From: Chitinophaga sp. S165
GTDB taxonomy: Bacteria > Bacteroidota > Bacteroidia > Chitinophagales > Chitinophagaceae
Length of the DNA stretch: 64,000 nt
Assembly (NCBI RefSeq): GCF_003182155.1
Contig: NZ_QGTG01000002.1
Location: forward strand, 558,001-622,000
Direction: 5' to 3'
Position 1 is the first letter of the stretch; each line of letters opens with the position of its first letter. Under the pieces are notes generated by a model. It was not told where the DNA came from. It made no database searches and saw nothing but the letters and a program-made list of their open reading frames with translations. The translations under genes and the position numbers were made by a program. This document shows positions 1 through 8,601 of the stretch, in pieces.

Positions 1-437
1 CAACACATGACCTGGATATTTTTATCAGACTATTTTAGTATTGTAAATCATCAGAAAACACTTATTTATATTTAAACATAAGATGGATGCCCAATAAAAT
101 AAGCCATTACTGGTAACTTAAAGTGCCATTTCCCCAACCTATACTGCTTTTGAGCCCTTGCCGCCTGATCGCCCATTCCCAGCTCTTCCTTACGTCCTGC
201 ACCCTGAACGAGCCCCCTCAGAATAAGGGAAGTCGTCCCTTCCCAGGACTAAAAACCGACAAAAATACGCCTGGAAAGCCTACAATAGGCCATCAACTAT
301 GCTTATCCCTTTATCTTCCCTTCAGAAGGGAAGATAAAGGGATAAGCATAGTTGATGGCTTGTTGCACAAGAGCTATATAAGCTTGGCGGTCAGACAACC
401 CACTCGTTCTACTTTTTTTTAGGTCCGGGGCCTTATG
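1..437. other. Left-edge region without a convincing gene
   Basis: No reading frame here looks like a real protein: the longest open frame on the plus strand has a low-complexity, Pro/Leu/Ser-rich translation with no recognisable domain, and it runs straight through a perfect palindrome. The stretch contains the inverted repeat at 289-359 and otherwise nothing I can identify. It lies downstream of the minus-strand protease gene. Confidence 0.6.
289..359. repeat. Perfect 35-bp inverted repeat with 1-nt centre
   Basis: Bases 289-323 are the exact reverse complement of 325-359, with a single A at 324 between them; the next outer pair (288/360) would be a G.U wobble in RNA. No T-tract follows either side, so it is not a standard intrinsic terminator. 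It could extrude as a cruciform, form a very stable RNA hairpin, or be a dispersed palindromic (MITE-like) element. The symmetry is seen directly; the role is unknown. Confidence 0.85.
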
Positions 438-469
438 AAAAAAGGCCGGGAAAGAAACCTTCCCGACCT
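438..469 (-). terminator. Rho-independent terminator of the YugP-like gene
   Basis: Read on the minus strand, a 10-bp stem (469-460 with 452-443, one G.U pair) with a 7-nt loop is followed at once by a run of six T. It starts about 30 nt after the stop codon of the minus-strand protease gene at 499, so it is its natural terminator. Confidence 0.8.
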
Positions 470-498
470 AGCATATTGATTAACAGATGATAATAAAA

Positions 499-1188
499 TT
501 AATCCCGGTTCCTGGCGCCGGCATAGATCATTATATACTGCAACAGGGTCACAACAGAAGCGATCGCTGCTACCACATAGGTCATTGCGGCCCACCAAAG
601 GGCATTTTTCGCCTTATCATGCTCTTCCCTTCGCATGATATTGGTATTGTCCAGCCAGGCCAGTGCCCTCCTGGAAGCGTCAAATTCCACCGGTAGTGTC
701 ACCAGCGCGAAAAGCGTTGTCACCCCAAACAGGGTGATACCTCCCAGTAATAAAGATGGAAATACATTAATAAGCAGGATACCGCCTAAAAGCACCCATT
801 GTACTAGATTGGAACTGAACTGTACAGCCGGTACCAGCTTAGAACGCATATTCAGCCAGGGATAGGCCTTCTGATGCTGCACCGCGTGCCCGCACTCATG
901 CGCGGCCACGGCCGCAGCCGATACATTCGCCCCGGAATATACATCCGGGCTCAGGTTTACAGTTTTATTGGTAGGATCATAGTGGTCAGATAAGAACCCG
1001 TCTACGGAAACAACCTGTACGTCATATATCCCATTGTCTTTCAACATCTTTTCCGCAATCTGCTTACCCGTTAATCCCGAAGAGGTCGGTATGGCGCTGA
1101 ATTCTCTGAATTTACTCTTCAACCTCCAGCTTACCAACATGCTGATCCCGATAAAGATCAGCGACATGAACATAATGCCAGGTGTCAT
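499..1188 (-). CDS. YugP-family zinc metallopeptidase, membrane-bound
   Basis: The 229-residue product has an N-terminal membrane segment (residues 3-20), an HExxH zinc site (HECGH at 97-101, catalytic Glu98) and a hydrophobic hairpin around 125-165 plus a C-terminal membrane segment. This is the architecture and usual length of the YugP/neutral zinc metallopeptidase 2 family (PF04298). Known members are membrane proteases of unknown substrate. It stands alone, with a -7 promoter element 29 nt upstream and a clear terminator behind it. The family assignment is strong; the substrate is unknown. Confidence 0.88.
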   Translation of the reverse strand: MTPGIMFMSLIFIGISMLVSWRLKSKFREFSAIPTSSGLTGKQIAEKMLKDNGIYDVQVVSVDGFLSDHYDPTNKTVNLSPDVYSGANVSAAAVAAHECGHAVQHQKAYPWLNMRSKLVPAVQFSSNLVQWVLLGGILLINVFPSLLLGGITLFGVTTLFALVTLPVEFDASRRALAWLDNTNIMRREEHDKAKNALWWAAMTYVVAAIASVVTLLQYIMIYAGARNRD

Positions 1189-1216
1189 ACTATTTCAAAT
1201 GAAGTTTAAATCAATA

Positions 1217-1224
1217 CAAAATTA
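1217..1224 (-). promoter_or_regulatory. Putative -7 element for the YugP-like gene
   Basis: Minus-strand TAATTTTG matches the Bacteroidota -7 consensus TAnnTTTG and lies 28 nt upstream of the start codon at 1188. No convincing -33 TTTG at the right distance was seen. Confidence 0.4.
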
Positions 1225-1806
1225 CAGGTAAGTACGATCAAATTAGTGTCCAAACCGTGCCTTCGGACCGGATTTAGGATTTCATTAAGAAATGGTCCGG
1301 CTTCCTAACTTTTTTCCTGCCAATTAGGGAATTTCACTCTGTCAATATGTCGTTTTATAAAGTTTCAGAAGGGCAATCCGGACGATATGACAGATATAAT
1401 TTATGCTTTTATGACGCCAATTTCATATATAATTTATGGCGGCATCATTCCTATTTATCAACCCTTTACGCTCTTTTAATGAAAGTATAATTCGATGCCT
1501 GTAACCGCTGAAACGTGCTATGGTGGCAGATCTGTCACATTACGAAAAGTCGTCAAAAGTTATTCACATCAATTAAATAAACTTTTTTATTCTGTAGCCA
1601 TTTAGTAATTTAGACGTGAATTTAATGGGTTAGTAAGTAGAAAGAGTCAGCAGAAATTTCTGTTGGCTCTTTTCTTTTTTACCCGATTTTGAGCTGCCCC
1701 TTTTTCCGGAAAATTTTAACGCTTTAAACAACCTTTCTCTCATTTTTTTCCATCATCATCTCATCGTTTTTATTTTTCTTTTTAATGGAGCGGAATATTT
1801 CCGTTT
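1225..1806. other. Intergenic region between divergent YugP-like gene and radA
   Basis: About 580 bp with no convincing reading frame on either strand. It holds the orphan terminator-like hairpin at 1641-1680 (see separate entry) and one match to a DnaA box (TTATTCACA at 1560-1568). The rest is AT-rich and unassigned. Confidence 0.6.
1641..1680 (+). terminator. Orphan terminator-like hairpin, possible small-RNA 3' end
   Basis: Bases 1641-1656 pair with 1657-1672 over 16 bp (two G.U wobbles) and are followed by T-rich sequence ending in six T, which is a textbook intrinsic terminator on the plus strand. No plus-strand gene ends upstream: the nearest gene on the left is the divergent minus-strand protease. 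It therefore most likely terminates a short non-coding transcript, or attenuates a long radA leader. A weak -7-like sequence (TAATTTAG) lies near 1608-1615. Confidence 0.6.
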
Positions 1807-1814
1807 TAAATTTG
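1807..1814 (+). promoter_or_regulatory. -7 element directly abutting the radA start
   Basis: TAAATTTG is a full match to TAnnTTTG and ends only 4 nt before the radA ATG. With transcription normally starting about 7 nt after this element, the mRNA would begin at or next to the start codon. Confidence 0.5.
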
Positions 1815-1818
1815 CTGC

Positions 1819-3189
1819 ATGAAAATTAAAACTGCGTTCTTCTGTCAGAATTGTGGATACGAATCAGCTAAATGGACTGGTAAATGTCCAAGTTGTGGTC
1901 AATGGAATACATTCGTTGAAGAGAAAGTACAAAAGGATATCCCTTTACGTAATACTAACTGGCAACCTGAAAAAGAGAACGGCAGATCTGATAACATTGT
2001 GAACCTGTCTGAAGTAAGCGGTATCGAAGAAGATCGTCTGCTTACACCTGATGCAGAGCTGAACCGTGTATTGGGCGGCGGTATAGTGCCTGGCTCTCTT
2101 GTACTTGTAGGCGGCGAACCTGGTATTGGTAAAAGCACGTTGTTCCTGCAGAACGCCTTGTTACTCAAAGACATCACCACGCTTTATATAAGTGGAGAAG
2201 AAAGTGCACAACAAATAAAAATGAGAGCAGACAGATTACAGGTTAAGAATGACCTCTTCTATCTGTTAACTGAAACATCTACACAAACTATCTTCCAGGA
2301 AATTAAGAAACTACGCCCACAACTCCTTATCGTTGACTCGATTCAAACACTTCAATCACCATTCATTGAATCGGCTCCCGGCAGCGTATCCCAGATCAGG
2401 GAAACAACAGCTGAACTGCAACGTTTTGCCAAAGAAAGTCATACGCCCGTATTCCTTATTGGTCATATCACCAAGGATGGATCGATTGCCGGTCCAAAGA
2501 TACTGGAGCATATGGTGGACACCGTTTTACAGTTTGAAGGTGATCAGCATTATGCTTACCGTATACTCCGCACTATCAAAAACCGTTTCGGATCAACTGC
2601 GGAACTGGGTATTTATGAAATGACCGGCAGTGGATTAAGGCAGGTTACCAATCCTTCGGAGATCCTGATATCACAACGTGAAGATCAACTAAGCGGTGTA
2701 GCTATTGCTGCAACGATGGAAGGTATGCGCCCTATGCTTGTGGAAGTGCAGGCGCTCGTTACTCAATCGGTGTATGGTACTCCGCAACGTACTGTTACCG
2801 GTTTTGATCTGCGCAGACTGCAACTGTTGTTAGCCGTACTGGAAAAACGCGGCGGCTTCCACTTTGGTGTTAAAGACGTGTTCCTCAACATTGCCGGTGG
2901 TATCCGGGTAGAAGATCCATCTATAGATCTGGCGGTATTATGTGCACTTCTATCTTCTTACGAAGATGCTGCCATCAGCAGCAAGATCTGTTTTGCCGGT
3001 GAAGTAGGTCTCAGCGGTGAGATACGTGCAGTAAACCGGATAGAACAACGTGTAGCTGAAGCTGAGAAACTCGGGTTTGAGAAGATCTTCATCAGCCGAT
3101 ATAATAAGAAGGGAACAGACTTCAGCAAGTTCAATATTGAGGTAGTACCTGTTGGACGGGTAGATGAAGTTTACAGAGGTCTCTTTTAA
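1819..3189 (+). CDS. radA: DNA repair protein RadA (Sms)
   Basis: RadA is a RecA-like branch-migration helicase that processes recombination intermediates. The 456-residue protein shows all family parts in order: a four-Cys zinc finger (C9, C12, C23, C26), Walker A at about 98-107 (GGEPGIGKST), Walker B (LLIVDSI, about 169-175), the RadA-specific KNRFG motif at 254-258, and a C-terminal Lon-like domain. Length is normal. The ATG is supported because the zinc finger begins within the first ten residues, as in other RadA proteins. No Shine-Dalgarno is visible and the -7 element is 4 nt upstream. comF follows 58 nt downstream on the same strand and may be co-transcribed. Confidence 0.97.
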   Translation: MKIKTAFFCQNCGYESAKWTGKCPSCGQWNTFVEEKVQKDIPLRNTNWQPEKENGRSDNIVNLSEVSGIEEDRLLTPDAELNRVLGGGIVPGSLVLVGGEPGIGKSTLFLQNALLLKDITTLYISGEESAQQIKMRADRLQVKNDLFYLLTETSTQTIFQEIKKLRPQLLIVDSIQTLQSPFIESAPGSVSQIRETTAELQRFAKESHTPVFLIGHITKDGSIAGPKILEHMVDTVLQFEGDQHYAYRILRTIKNRFGSTAELGIYEMTGSGLRQVTNPSEILISQREDQLSGVAIAATMEGMRPMLVEVQALVTQSVYGTPQRTVTGFDLRRLQLLLAVLEKRGGFHFGVKDVFLNIAGGIRVEDPSIDLAVLCALLSSYEDAAISSKICFAGEVGLSGEIRAVNRIEQRVAEAEKLGFEKIFISRYNKKGTDFSKFNIEVVPVGRVDEVYRGLF

Positions 3190-3247
3190 TTTTTACTGCT
3201 AACAGGGTTTTCATTATTTTCAGTGGACTAACTATCCTATCTGCAAA

Positions 3248-3937
3248 ATGAAAAACCTGTTATCCTCTCTGCTGGATCTCTTCTATCCTCATACCTGTGA
3301 CGGCTGTGGCACAGATCTTACCCGTACAGAAAGAATTCTTTGCCTGCACTGTCAACGCCGGTTACCACTTACCGGTTATCAGCACCTGCATAATAATCCG
3401 GTGGAAAAGATCTTTTGGGGAAGAGTAAACGTCCGGTATGCCATGGCCGCCTATTATTATAGGAAGTCGTCGTTATTACAGCAACTTATTTACCAGTTCA
3501 AATACAATCGCCGGGAAGATATTGCCACTCACTTCGGAGAGCAGATGGGGAACCTGTTATTGCAAAGCAAGTGGCTATACGAAATAAGCCATATCATTCC
3601 TGTTCCAATACATCCTACCAAATTACAGCAACGCGGATATAACCAGGCATCGCTCCTTGCTAATGGCATAGCTGCCGTTACCGGCAAACCTGTTGCCAAT
3701 GAAATACTCTTCCGCAATAACTATGTGCCATCACAAACCAATAAAGGCCGGCTGCACCGCTGGCAGAATGTATCCGGCACATTTTCCATACGCGGTACGA
3801 ACCAGTTGAACGATCAGCACTTCCTGCTCATCGACGACGTGCTTACCACCGGCGCGACCCTGGAGGCATGCAGTGAATTACTGATCAATGCCGGGGCCAC
3901 TGTCAGCATCTGTACACTGGCCTTTGCTAACCATTAA
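3248..3937 (+). CDS. ComF family amidophosphoribosyltransferase-like protein
   Basis: The product (229 aa) has the typical ComF layout: an N-terminal four-Cys zinc site (C17, C20, C32, C35) and a C-terminal type I phosphoribosyltransferase domain with the PRPP-binding loop IDDVLTTGAT near residues 195-204. In Firmicutes ComF is needed for DNA uptake in competence, and in Proteobacteria the family is known as GntX. Its place after radA fits a DNA-handling role, but no other competence genes are seen here, so the exact job is open. ATG start with no overlap; the gap to the next gene is 123 nt. Confidence 0.9.
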   Translation: MKNLLSSLLDLFYPHTCDGCGTDLTRTERILCLHCQRRLPLTGYQHLHNNPVEKIFWGRVNVRYAMAAYYYRKSSLLQQLIYQFKYNRREDIATHFGEQMGNLLLQSKWLYEISHIIPVPIHPTKLQQRGYNQASLLANGIAAVTGKPVANEILFRNNYVPSQTNKGRLHRWQNVSGTFSIRGTNQLNDQHFLLIDDVLTTGATLEACSELLINAGATVSICTLAFANH

Positions 3938-4060
3938 AATAGTGGCCCACCCGCTTATCATTAACACCTCATATACCATATTTTACTTAATTTTATTTGC
4001 TCACTTGTTTTTATATTCAAGCTCAATTAACGTATACATTCACTCTACAATTCTAATTAT

Positions 4061-4591
4061 ATGACACTGAAGACACTGTTGATTTCGATATTATTGTTCA
4101 TGAAAGGCGGCGCTATCTATGATTTTAAAGTAGAAGCTGTTGATGGAGGTAAGATCAATTTTTCAGATTATAAAGGCAAAAAGATACTGATCGTAAATAC
4201 TGCCTCTATGTGCGGCAATACCCCTCAGTACGCTGAACTGGAAAAGCTTTACAAGAAATATGAAAAGAACCTGGTCATCATCGGTTTCCCTGCCAATAAC
4301 TTCGGTTCACAGGAACCAGGCAGCAACGCTGAGATCCATGAGTTCTGCACAAAGAAATATGCGGTAACCTTCCCAATGGCAGCCAAGATCTCCGTAAAAG
4401 GAACAGACATTCATCCTATCTATAAATGGCTGCTGTCAGAAAGTAAAGCAAAAAACCTTCAACCGGCTGAAGTACAATGGAACTTCCAGAAGTATCTGCT
4501 GGATGAAAAAGGCAACCTGGTAGCCGTATTCTCACCTAAAACCCAACCGCTTTCTCCTGAAGTAACGGCCGCGATAGAAAAGAAATACTAA
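4061..4591 (+). CDS. Glutathione peroxidase family thiol peroxidase (Cys type)
   Basis: This 176-residue protein reduces peroxides. The peroxidatic residue is Cys51 in NTASMCG rather than selenocysteine. A second Cys at 96 (EFCTKKY) sits where the resolving Cys lies in thioredoxin-dependent GPx enzymes such as yeast Gpx3, and the WNF motif is present near 155. The catalytic Gln of the classic NQFG motif is replaced by Asn80 (PANNFG). The first ~19 residues are hydrophobic, suggesting a signal peptide or a membrane anchor. holB starts 9 nt after the stop, so the two are probably co-transcribed. The thioredoxin dependence is inferred from the Cys pair. Confidence 0.92.
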   Translation: MTLKTLLISILLFMKGGAIYDFKVEAVDGGKINFSDYKGKKILIVNTASMCGNTPQYAELEKLYKKYEKNLVIIGFPANNFGSQEPGSNAEIHEFCTKKYAVTFPMAAKISVKGTDIHPIYKWLLSESKAKNLQPAEVQWNFQKYLLDEKGNLVAVFSPKTQPLSPEVTAAIEKKY

Positions 4592-4600
4592 TTTGCGTTC

Positions 4601-5740
4601 ATGCTTTTTTCGAATGTAATAGGTCAGGAAGATATACGACAACAATTAATAAAGTCCGCGGAGCAGCACCGTCTTGCCCACGCCAATATTATACTGGCGC
4701 CGGAAGGGACGGGTGGCCTTCCGCTCGGACTTGCTTTTGCGCAATACCTGGTCTGTGAAAACAAACAGCCTGATGGTGCTTGTGGTACATGTAACTCCTG
4801 TGTGAAAGCGGGTAAATACATACATCCTGATATACATTTCTCTTACCCGGTCATTCCCCGTAAACCGGGCGATAAACCAGTCAGCTCTGACTATGCTGCT
4901 GAATGGCGGGAATTCATAGAAGCCCATCCTTATGGCAATGCATATGACTGGTTACAGTTTATAGGGGCAGAGAACAAACAGGGTAATATCACCGCCACAG
5001 AATGCCAGGATATCATTCGTAAACTGAGCCTGAAAAGCTTCGAAAGCGTTTATAAGATATTATTGATGTGGATGCCCGAATACCTGGGCAACGAGGGAAA
5101 CAGGTTACTGAAACTGATAGAGGAACCACCGGATAATACCATTTTCCTGTTGGTGGCCGAAAATCAGGAACAGATCCTTGCTACCATACTATCCCGTACA
5201 CATCTTATCAAAGTAAATCCGTTACCGAAAGAAGTCATGGTAGATGCGCTCGTGAACCGGGCACAGATACCTGCAGCCAAAGCAAGACAGGCGGCGACGA
5301 TCGCCGCCGGCAATTACAGGGAAGCTTTGTACATGCTGCAACATTCTGATGACGACTATCATGAACTGCTGCGCAACTGGCTCAACTATATTTTTACCGG
5401 AAACCGGGTGGGGCTTCAGGGATGGATCGAAGGTATCGCCAGCACCAAAATGGGACGCGAGAACCAGAAACAGTTCCTCCGTTATTTCATTAATCTGATG
5501 GAGCATACCCTGCGGCTGAAGTATATGGACAAAAGCCAGCTGGCCTTTTCAGAAGAGGAAACGGACTTTGCAGCCAAACTGCAGAAGCTTGCAGACCTTC
5601 AGCAAATGGAACTGATCATGCAGGAGCTTGACAATGCCTGCTATTATATAGAACGCAACGCGAACGCTAAATTGTTGTTTCACGCACTTTCAGTAAAGCT
5701 GCAGTATATCTTTAAAAAGCGGCCGATTCCGGCAGTATGA
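4601..5740 (+). CDS. holB: DNA polymerase III subunit delta' (clamp-loader)
   Basis: This 379-residue AAA+ protein is the delta' subunit of the clamp loader. The N-terminus (SNVIGQEDI) is the usual clamp-loader opening. A zinc module is present with C52, C61, C64 and C67 (ACGTCNSC). The P-loop is degenerate: at about 34-43 the sequence reads PEGTGGLPLG, without the Walker A lysine, which is expected for delta' because it does not hydrolyse ATP. The start is 9 nt downstream of gpx, and ricT follows, the same neighbour as in Bacillus subtilis (holB-yaaT). Confidence 0.93.
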   Translation: MLFSNVIGQEDIRQQLIKSAEQHRLAHANIILAPEGTGGLPLGLAFAQYLVCENKQPDGACGTCNSCVKAGKYIHPDIHFSYPVIPRKPGDKPVSSDYAAEWREFIEAHPYGNAYDWLQFIGAENKQGNITATECQDIIRKLSLKSFESVYKILLMWMPEYLGNEGNRLLKLIEEPPDNTIFLLVAENQEQILATILSRTHLIKVNPLPKEVMVDALVNRAQIPAAKARQAATIAAGNYREALYMLQHSDDDYHELLRNWLNYIFTGNRVGLQGWIEGIASTKMGRENQKQFLRYFINLMEHTLRLKYMDKSQLAFSEEETDFAAKLQKLADLQQMELIMQELDNACYYIERNANAKLLFHALSVKLQYIFKKRPIPAV

Positions 5741-5762
5741 CGCATTAAAGGGCATTTTCCGT

Positions 5763-5770
5763 TATCTTTG
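5763..5770 (+). promoter_or_regulatory. Putative -7 element for ricT
   Basis: TATCTTTG, a full match to TAnnTTTG, lies in the 129-bp gap after holB, about 100 nt upstream of the ricT ATG. It would give an internal promoter with a leader of roughly 90 nt. Confidence 0.5.
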
Positions 5771-5869
5771 TTTATTCCGGCCCCTATTGAATTGGGGAGG
5801 ATTACATATATTTAGGCGTCCGGACCAATGCCCGGACGTATATTCATTTAATAATTTAAATCGATTAAT

Positions 5870-7327
5870 ATGGCTTGTGCCGGATGTGGTACAGGTGCAG
5901 AGGGGAAGCCGTCAGGATGCAAAAGCAATGGAGGATGCAGTAGTGGAGGCTGTAACAGGCTGAATGTATTTGACTGGCTGGCCAATATACCCCTAAGTGA
6001 CAGCTTAGCACCATTTGATATTATAGAGGTAAGTTTTAACAACGGTAGCAGGAAAGATTTTTTCCGTAACACCACCAAACAGTTGCTCGACAAAGGAGAA
6101 ATGGTAACTGTAGAGGGCGTAAGTGGATTCGACATCGGACAGATCAGCCTTACAGGCGAACTGGTTAAGTTACAGATGAAGAAGAAGCGTATCGAAGATA
6201 CACCCGAAGTAAAGAAAGTACTTCGCCGCGCCACCAATGAAGACCTTTCACGGATGAACGATAACAAAGCCCGCGAAAAGGATGCCCTCATCAAAGCCAG
6301 GGCCATTGCCCGCAGTATTGGTCTTGAAATGAAACTTGCAGAAGTTGAAATTCAGGCTGATGGCCGTAAGGCTACTTTCTTCTACACTGCCGACGACCGT
6401 GTGGATTTCCGTGAACTGATCAAACTTTACGCCGGCGAATTCCGTGTAAAGGTGGAAATGCGCCAGATAGGCGCCCGCCAGGAAGCCGGAAAAGTAGGTG
6501 GTATCGGTAGTTGCGGACGGGAACTTTGCTGTTCTACGTGGTTAACTGACTTCAAGAGCGTGAATACCACCGCTGCCCGTTATCAAAATCTGTCAATTAA
6601 CCAGGCAAAACTTTCCGGTCAATGCGGCCGTCTGAAATGTTGCCTGAACTATGAACTGGATACTTATCTGGATGCACTGAAGGAATTCCCTGAAGATGCA
6701 GATAGTATCGAAACCGCCAATGGCGTAGCTACCCTTCAGAAAAGAGATATCTTCAAGAACCTGATGTGGTACTCCTATGGCGACAGTAACAAGCAATATC
6801 CACTTACTATTGCTCGCGTAAAAGAAATACGCCACCTGAACAAACAGAACATCAGACCGGAAGATCTGAAACCTGTAGAGGTAGTCGCAGCAAAACCAAA
6901 GGAAACAGACCTGGGCTTTGCAGACGTAGTAGGACAAATCAGCTTACGCTCCCTGGAAAAAACCTCCCAGAAGCGCAAACACAAAGACAAGGAAAAACAA
7001 AAACACAAACAGAAGCAGGATCAACCGCAGCAACAAGGTGGTGGCAAAAAACCCGAAGGTAAAGGTGAAAACCAACCTCGTCAGCCACAACAACAAAAGC
7101 AGCAGGAGAACCGTCAGCAGAAACCACAGGAAAATCGTCCGCAGCAACAGCAAAAGCCTAAACAGGAACAGCGTCCGCAGCAGCATGCTCCAAAGCAGAA
7201 GCAGGAACAACGCAATCAACCTAACGGGCCTAAACCGCAGCAGGACAAGAATAATCCTAACGGTCCTAAACAACAGGGAGGCGGAGGACATAACAGGCCA
7301 CCGAAGCCCCGTGAAAAACAGAAATAA
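5870..7327 (+). CDS. ricT: RicT/YaaT-like PSP1-domain iron-sulfur protein
   Basis: The PSP1 domain fills the middle of this 485-residue protein, with the diagnostic Cys pairs CGRELCCS and CGRLKCC. In B. subtilis RicT (YaaT) forms the RicAFT complex that carries Fe-S clusters and acts in mRNA maturation with RNase Y. The N-terminus here adds five cysteines in the first 28 residues (C3, C6, C17, C23, C28), a feature absent from short homologues. From about residue 370 onward the protein becomes a Lys/Gln/Pro/Asn-rich tail of over 110 residues, likely disordered and basic, suited to RNA binding. Position after holB supports the assignment. A clear terminator follows. Confidence 0.9.
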   Translation: MACAGCGTGAEGKPSGCKSNGGCSSGGCNRLNVFDWLANIPLSDSLAPFDIIEVSFNNGSRKDFFRNTTKQLLDKGEMVTVEGVSGFDIGQISLTGELVKLQMKKKRIEDTPEVKKVLRRATNEDLSRMNDNKAREKDALIKARAIARSIGLEMKLAEVEIQADGRKATFFYTADDRVDFRELIKLYAGEFRVKVEMRQIGARQEAGKVGGIGSCGRELCCSTWLTDFKSVNTTAARYQNLSINQAKLSGQCGRLKCCLNYELDTYLDALKEFPEDADSIETANGVATLQKRDIFKNLMWYSYGDSNKQYPLTIARVKEIRHLNKQNIRPEDLKPVEVVAAKPKETDLGFADVVGQISLRSLEKTSQKRKHKDKEKQKHKQKQDQPQQQGGGKKPEGKGENQPRQPQQQKQQENRQQKPQENRPQQQQKPKQEQRPQQHAPKQKQEQRNQPNGPKPQQDKNNPNGPKQQGGGGHNRPPKPREKQK

Positions 7328-7352
7328 CTATCAGTTAAATACCATTAAGAAG

Positions 7353-7382
7353 GCGCATCAGTAACATGATGCGCTTTTTTTT
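7353..7382 (+). terminator. Terminator of ricT
   Basis: An 8-bp perfect stem (7353-7360 with 7367-7374) with a 6-nt loop is followed by eight T. It sits 26 nt after the ricT stop. Confidence 0.85.
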
Positions 7383-7460
7383 ATTACCACTGGTCAAGCC
7401 ATGATCTTTATCTAAACCGGTTTATAATAACGCGTGGGAACGTTCCCGGCTATTGTATAC

Positions 7461-7487
7461 TAAAAGGCCGCCCGGAAGAACAGCCTT
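7461..7487 (-). terminator. Probable terminator of the NdpA-like gene
   Basis: On the minus strand a 7-bp stem (7487-7481 with 7470-7464, one G.U pair) with a 10-nt loop runs into a short TTTT tract, about 40 nt after the stop at 7527. It is weaker than the ricT terminator facing it. Confidence 0.5.
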
Positions 7488-7526
7488 TGTTTAACAATTG
7501 GTTTTTGCTTATGAAAAAAAGATACT

Positions 7527-8579
7527 TCAACTTTCGTTTTCAAACAATAACTTATAGTAATACATGTTGGTAGTCTCGTCAAATCCACGCTCAATCATCT
7601 CTCTGTTACCATGAATGTAAACAGAGAAGTTCCTGTCCAACTTCAATATGCTCTTAAATACTTTTTGTTGTTTTTTTACCGCAGGAGATGAAATGTCAAA
7701 CTCGTCGGGGAACTCTTGCTGAAACTCCTGCTGAAATTGTTCTTTGTACTCCTTGAATGATGCTATTGCATCGGGATGTCCCAATACCTCCTGTGCAAAA
7801 TCATCCAATTGGAATTGCTCTTTTTCCTTGAAATAGGTTGCTGATTTATTAAGAAGGTCCACCTGATCTACACGGCTCATCTCGTATTCCACCGGCAGTT
7901 TATCATGGATAAACTTCTTACACATGTTCACGGCCAATTCTGTCTGGTGATAACTGTCCTCGCGGCGTTGTACCTGGAGAAAAGCATCCTTCCAGTAAAC
8001 GGCTTCATTCTGTTTACTTATGCTATCTATTACGCTGACTTTGTACCCATTTTCTTCCTCGGTGTTAAAGACCAGGCAACCTTTATCAAGTTTATTGATA
8101 TTGATCCCATCTTCATAATTCACCTCGTAATTGTCGTTGGCCAGAAATACCTTGAGATAAGTATCTCTGTTCTCGGATTTAAAAATGCCTATGGCCTCGA
8201 CCTCTTCTCCATCCACCTGACATTTACTAAAGTAGGCAATATATAGTTCTCCTCCTTTGATCTTTGGATGAGTGGAATGCTTGTACAGATGCTTGGCAAT
8301 ATTTACTGATTGCTCGTGAAAATTGTCCCTGTTTTCAAATATACGGCGGCAATATTGAAATATCTCATTTAATTGTAAATCAGCCTCATGATAAAAACGG
8401 AAGTACTCCGCACTGTTGGTAAACGGCTGTATAAAATACGTCAGTAACAGCTGGCTGATTGCTTCATCCTGCAACTCAAGCGGCGCCTGAGAGCAAATCA
8501 GCGGTTCTTCCTGTGAGGCATTCCCTACCTTATGTATTGCAAGGTGTTCAAGGTCTTTAAAATCTGAAACATGTATCAT
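7527..8579 (-). CDS. NdpA/YejK-family nucleoid-associated protein
   Basis: The 350-residue product resembles the 37-kDa nucleoid-associated protein family (NdpA/YejK, PF04245): an N-terminal region reading IHKVGN, a conserved LLTYFIQPF segment near 45-53 and a long cytosolic alpha/beta body with no signal peptide. Members associate with bacterial DNA, but their molecular role is poorly defined. The gene lies 22 nt downstream of a minus-strand lipoprotein gene, so the two may share a transcript. The assignment is by overall resemblance rather than a catalytic motif. Confidence 0.75.
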   Translation of the reverse strand: MIHVSDFKDLEHLAIHKVGNASQEEPLICSQAPLELQDEAISQLLLTYFIQPFTNSAEYFRFYHEADLQLNEIFQYCRRIFENRDNFHEQSVNIAKHLYKHSTHPKIKGGELYIAYFSKCQVDGEEVEAIGIFKSENRDTYLKVFLANDNYEVNYEDGININKLDKGCLVFNTEEENGYKVSVIDSISKQNEAVYWKDAFLQVQRREDSYHQTELAVNMCKKFIHDKLPVEYEMSRVDQVDLLNKSATYFKEKEQFQLDDFAQEVLGHPDAIASFKEYKEQFQQEFQQEFPDEFDISSPAVKKQQKVFKSILKLDRNFSVYIHGNREMIERGFDETTNMYYYKLLFENES

Positions 8580-8601
8580 GGCCCGGCGAAAATAGTGAAA
8601 A

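Noticed and set aside
123..422. Open frame of 99 residues near the left edge
   Set aside because: It runs through a perfect palindrome and a low-complexity stretch; the translation shows no domain, signal peptide or plausible start context.
1550..1580. Possible replication origin at a DnaA-box match (TTATTCACA)
   Set aside because: Only one good box was seen, no cluster, no DNA-unwinding pattern or dnaA/dnaN neighbours.
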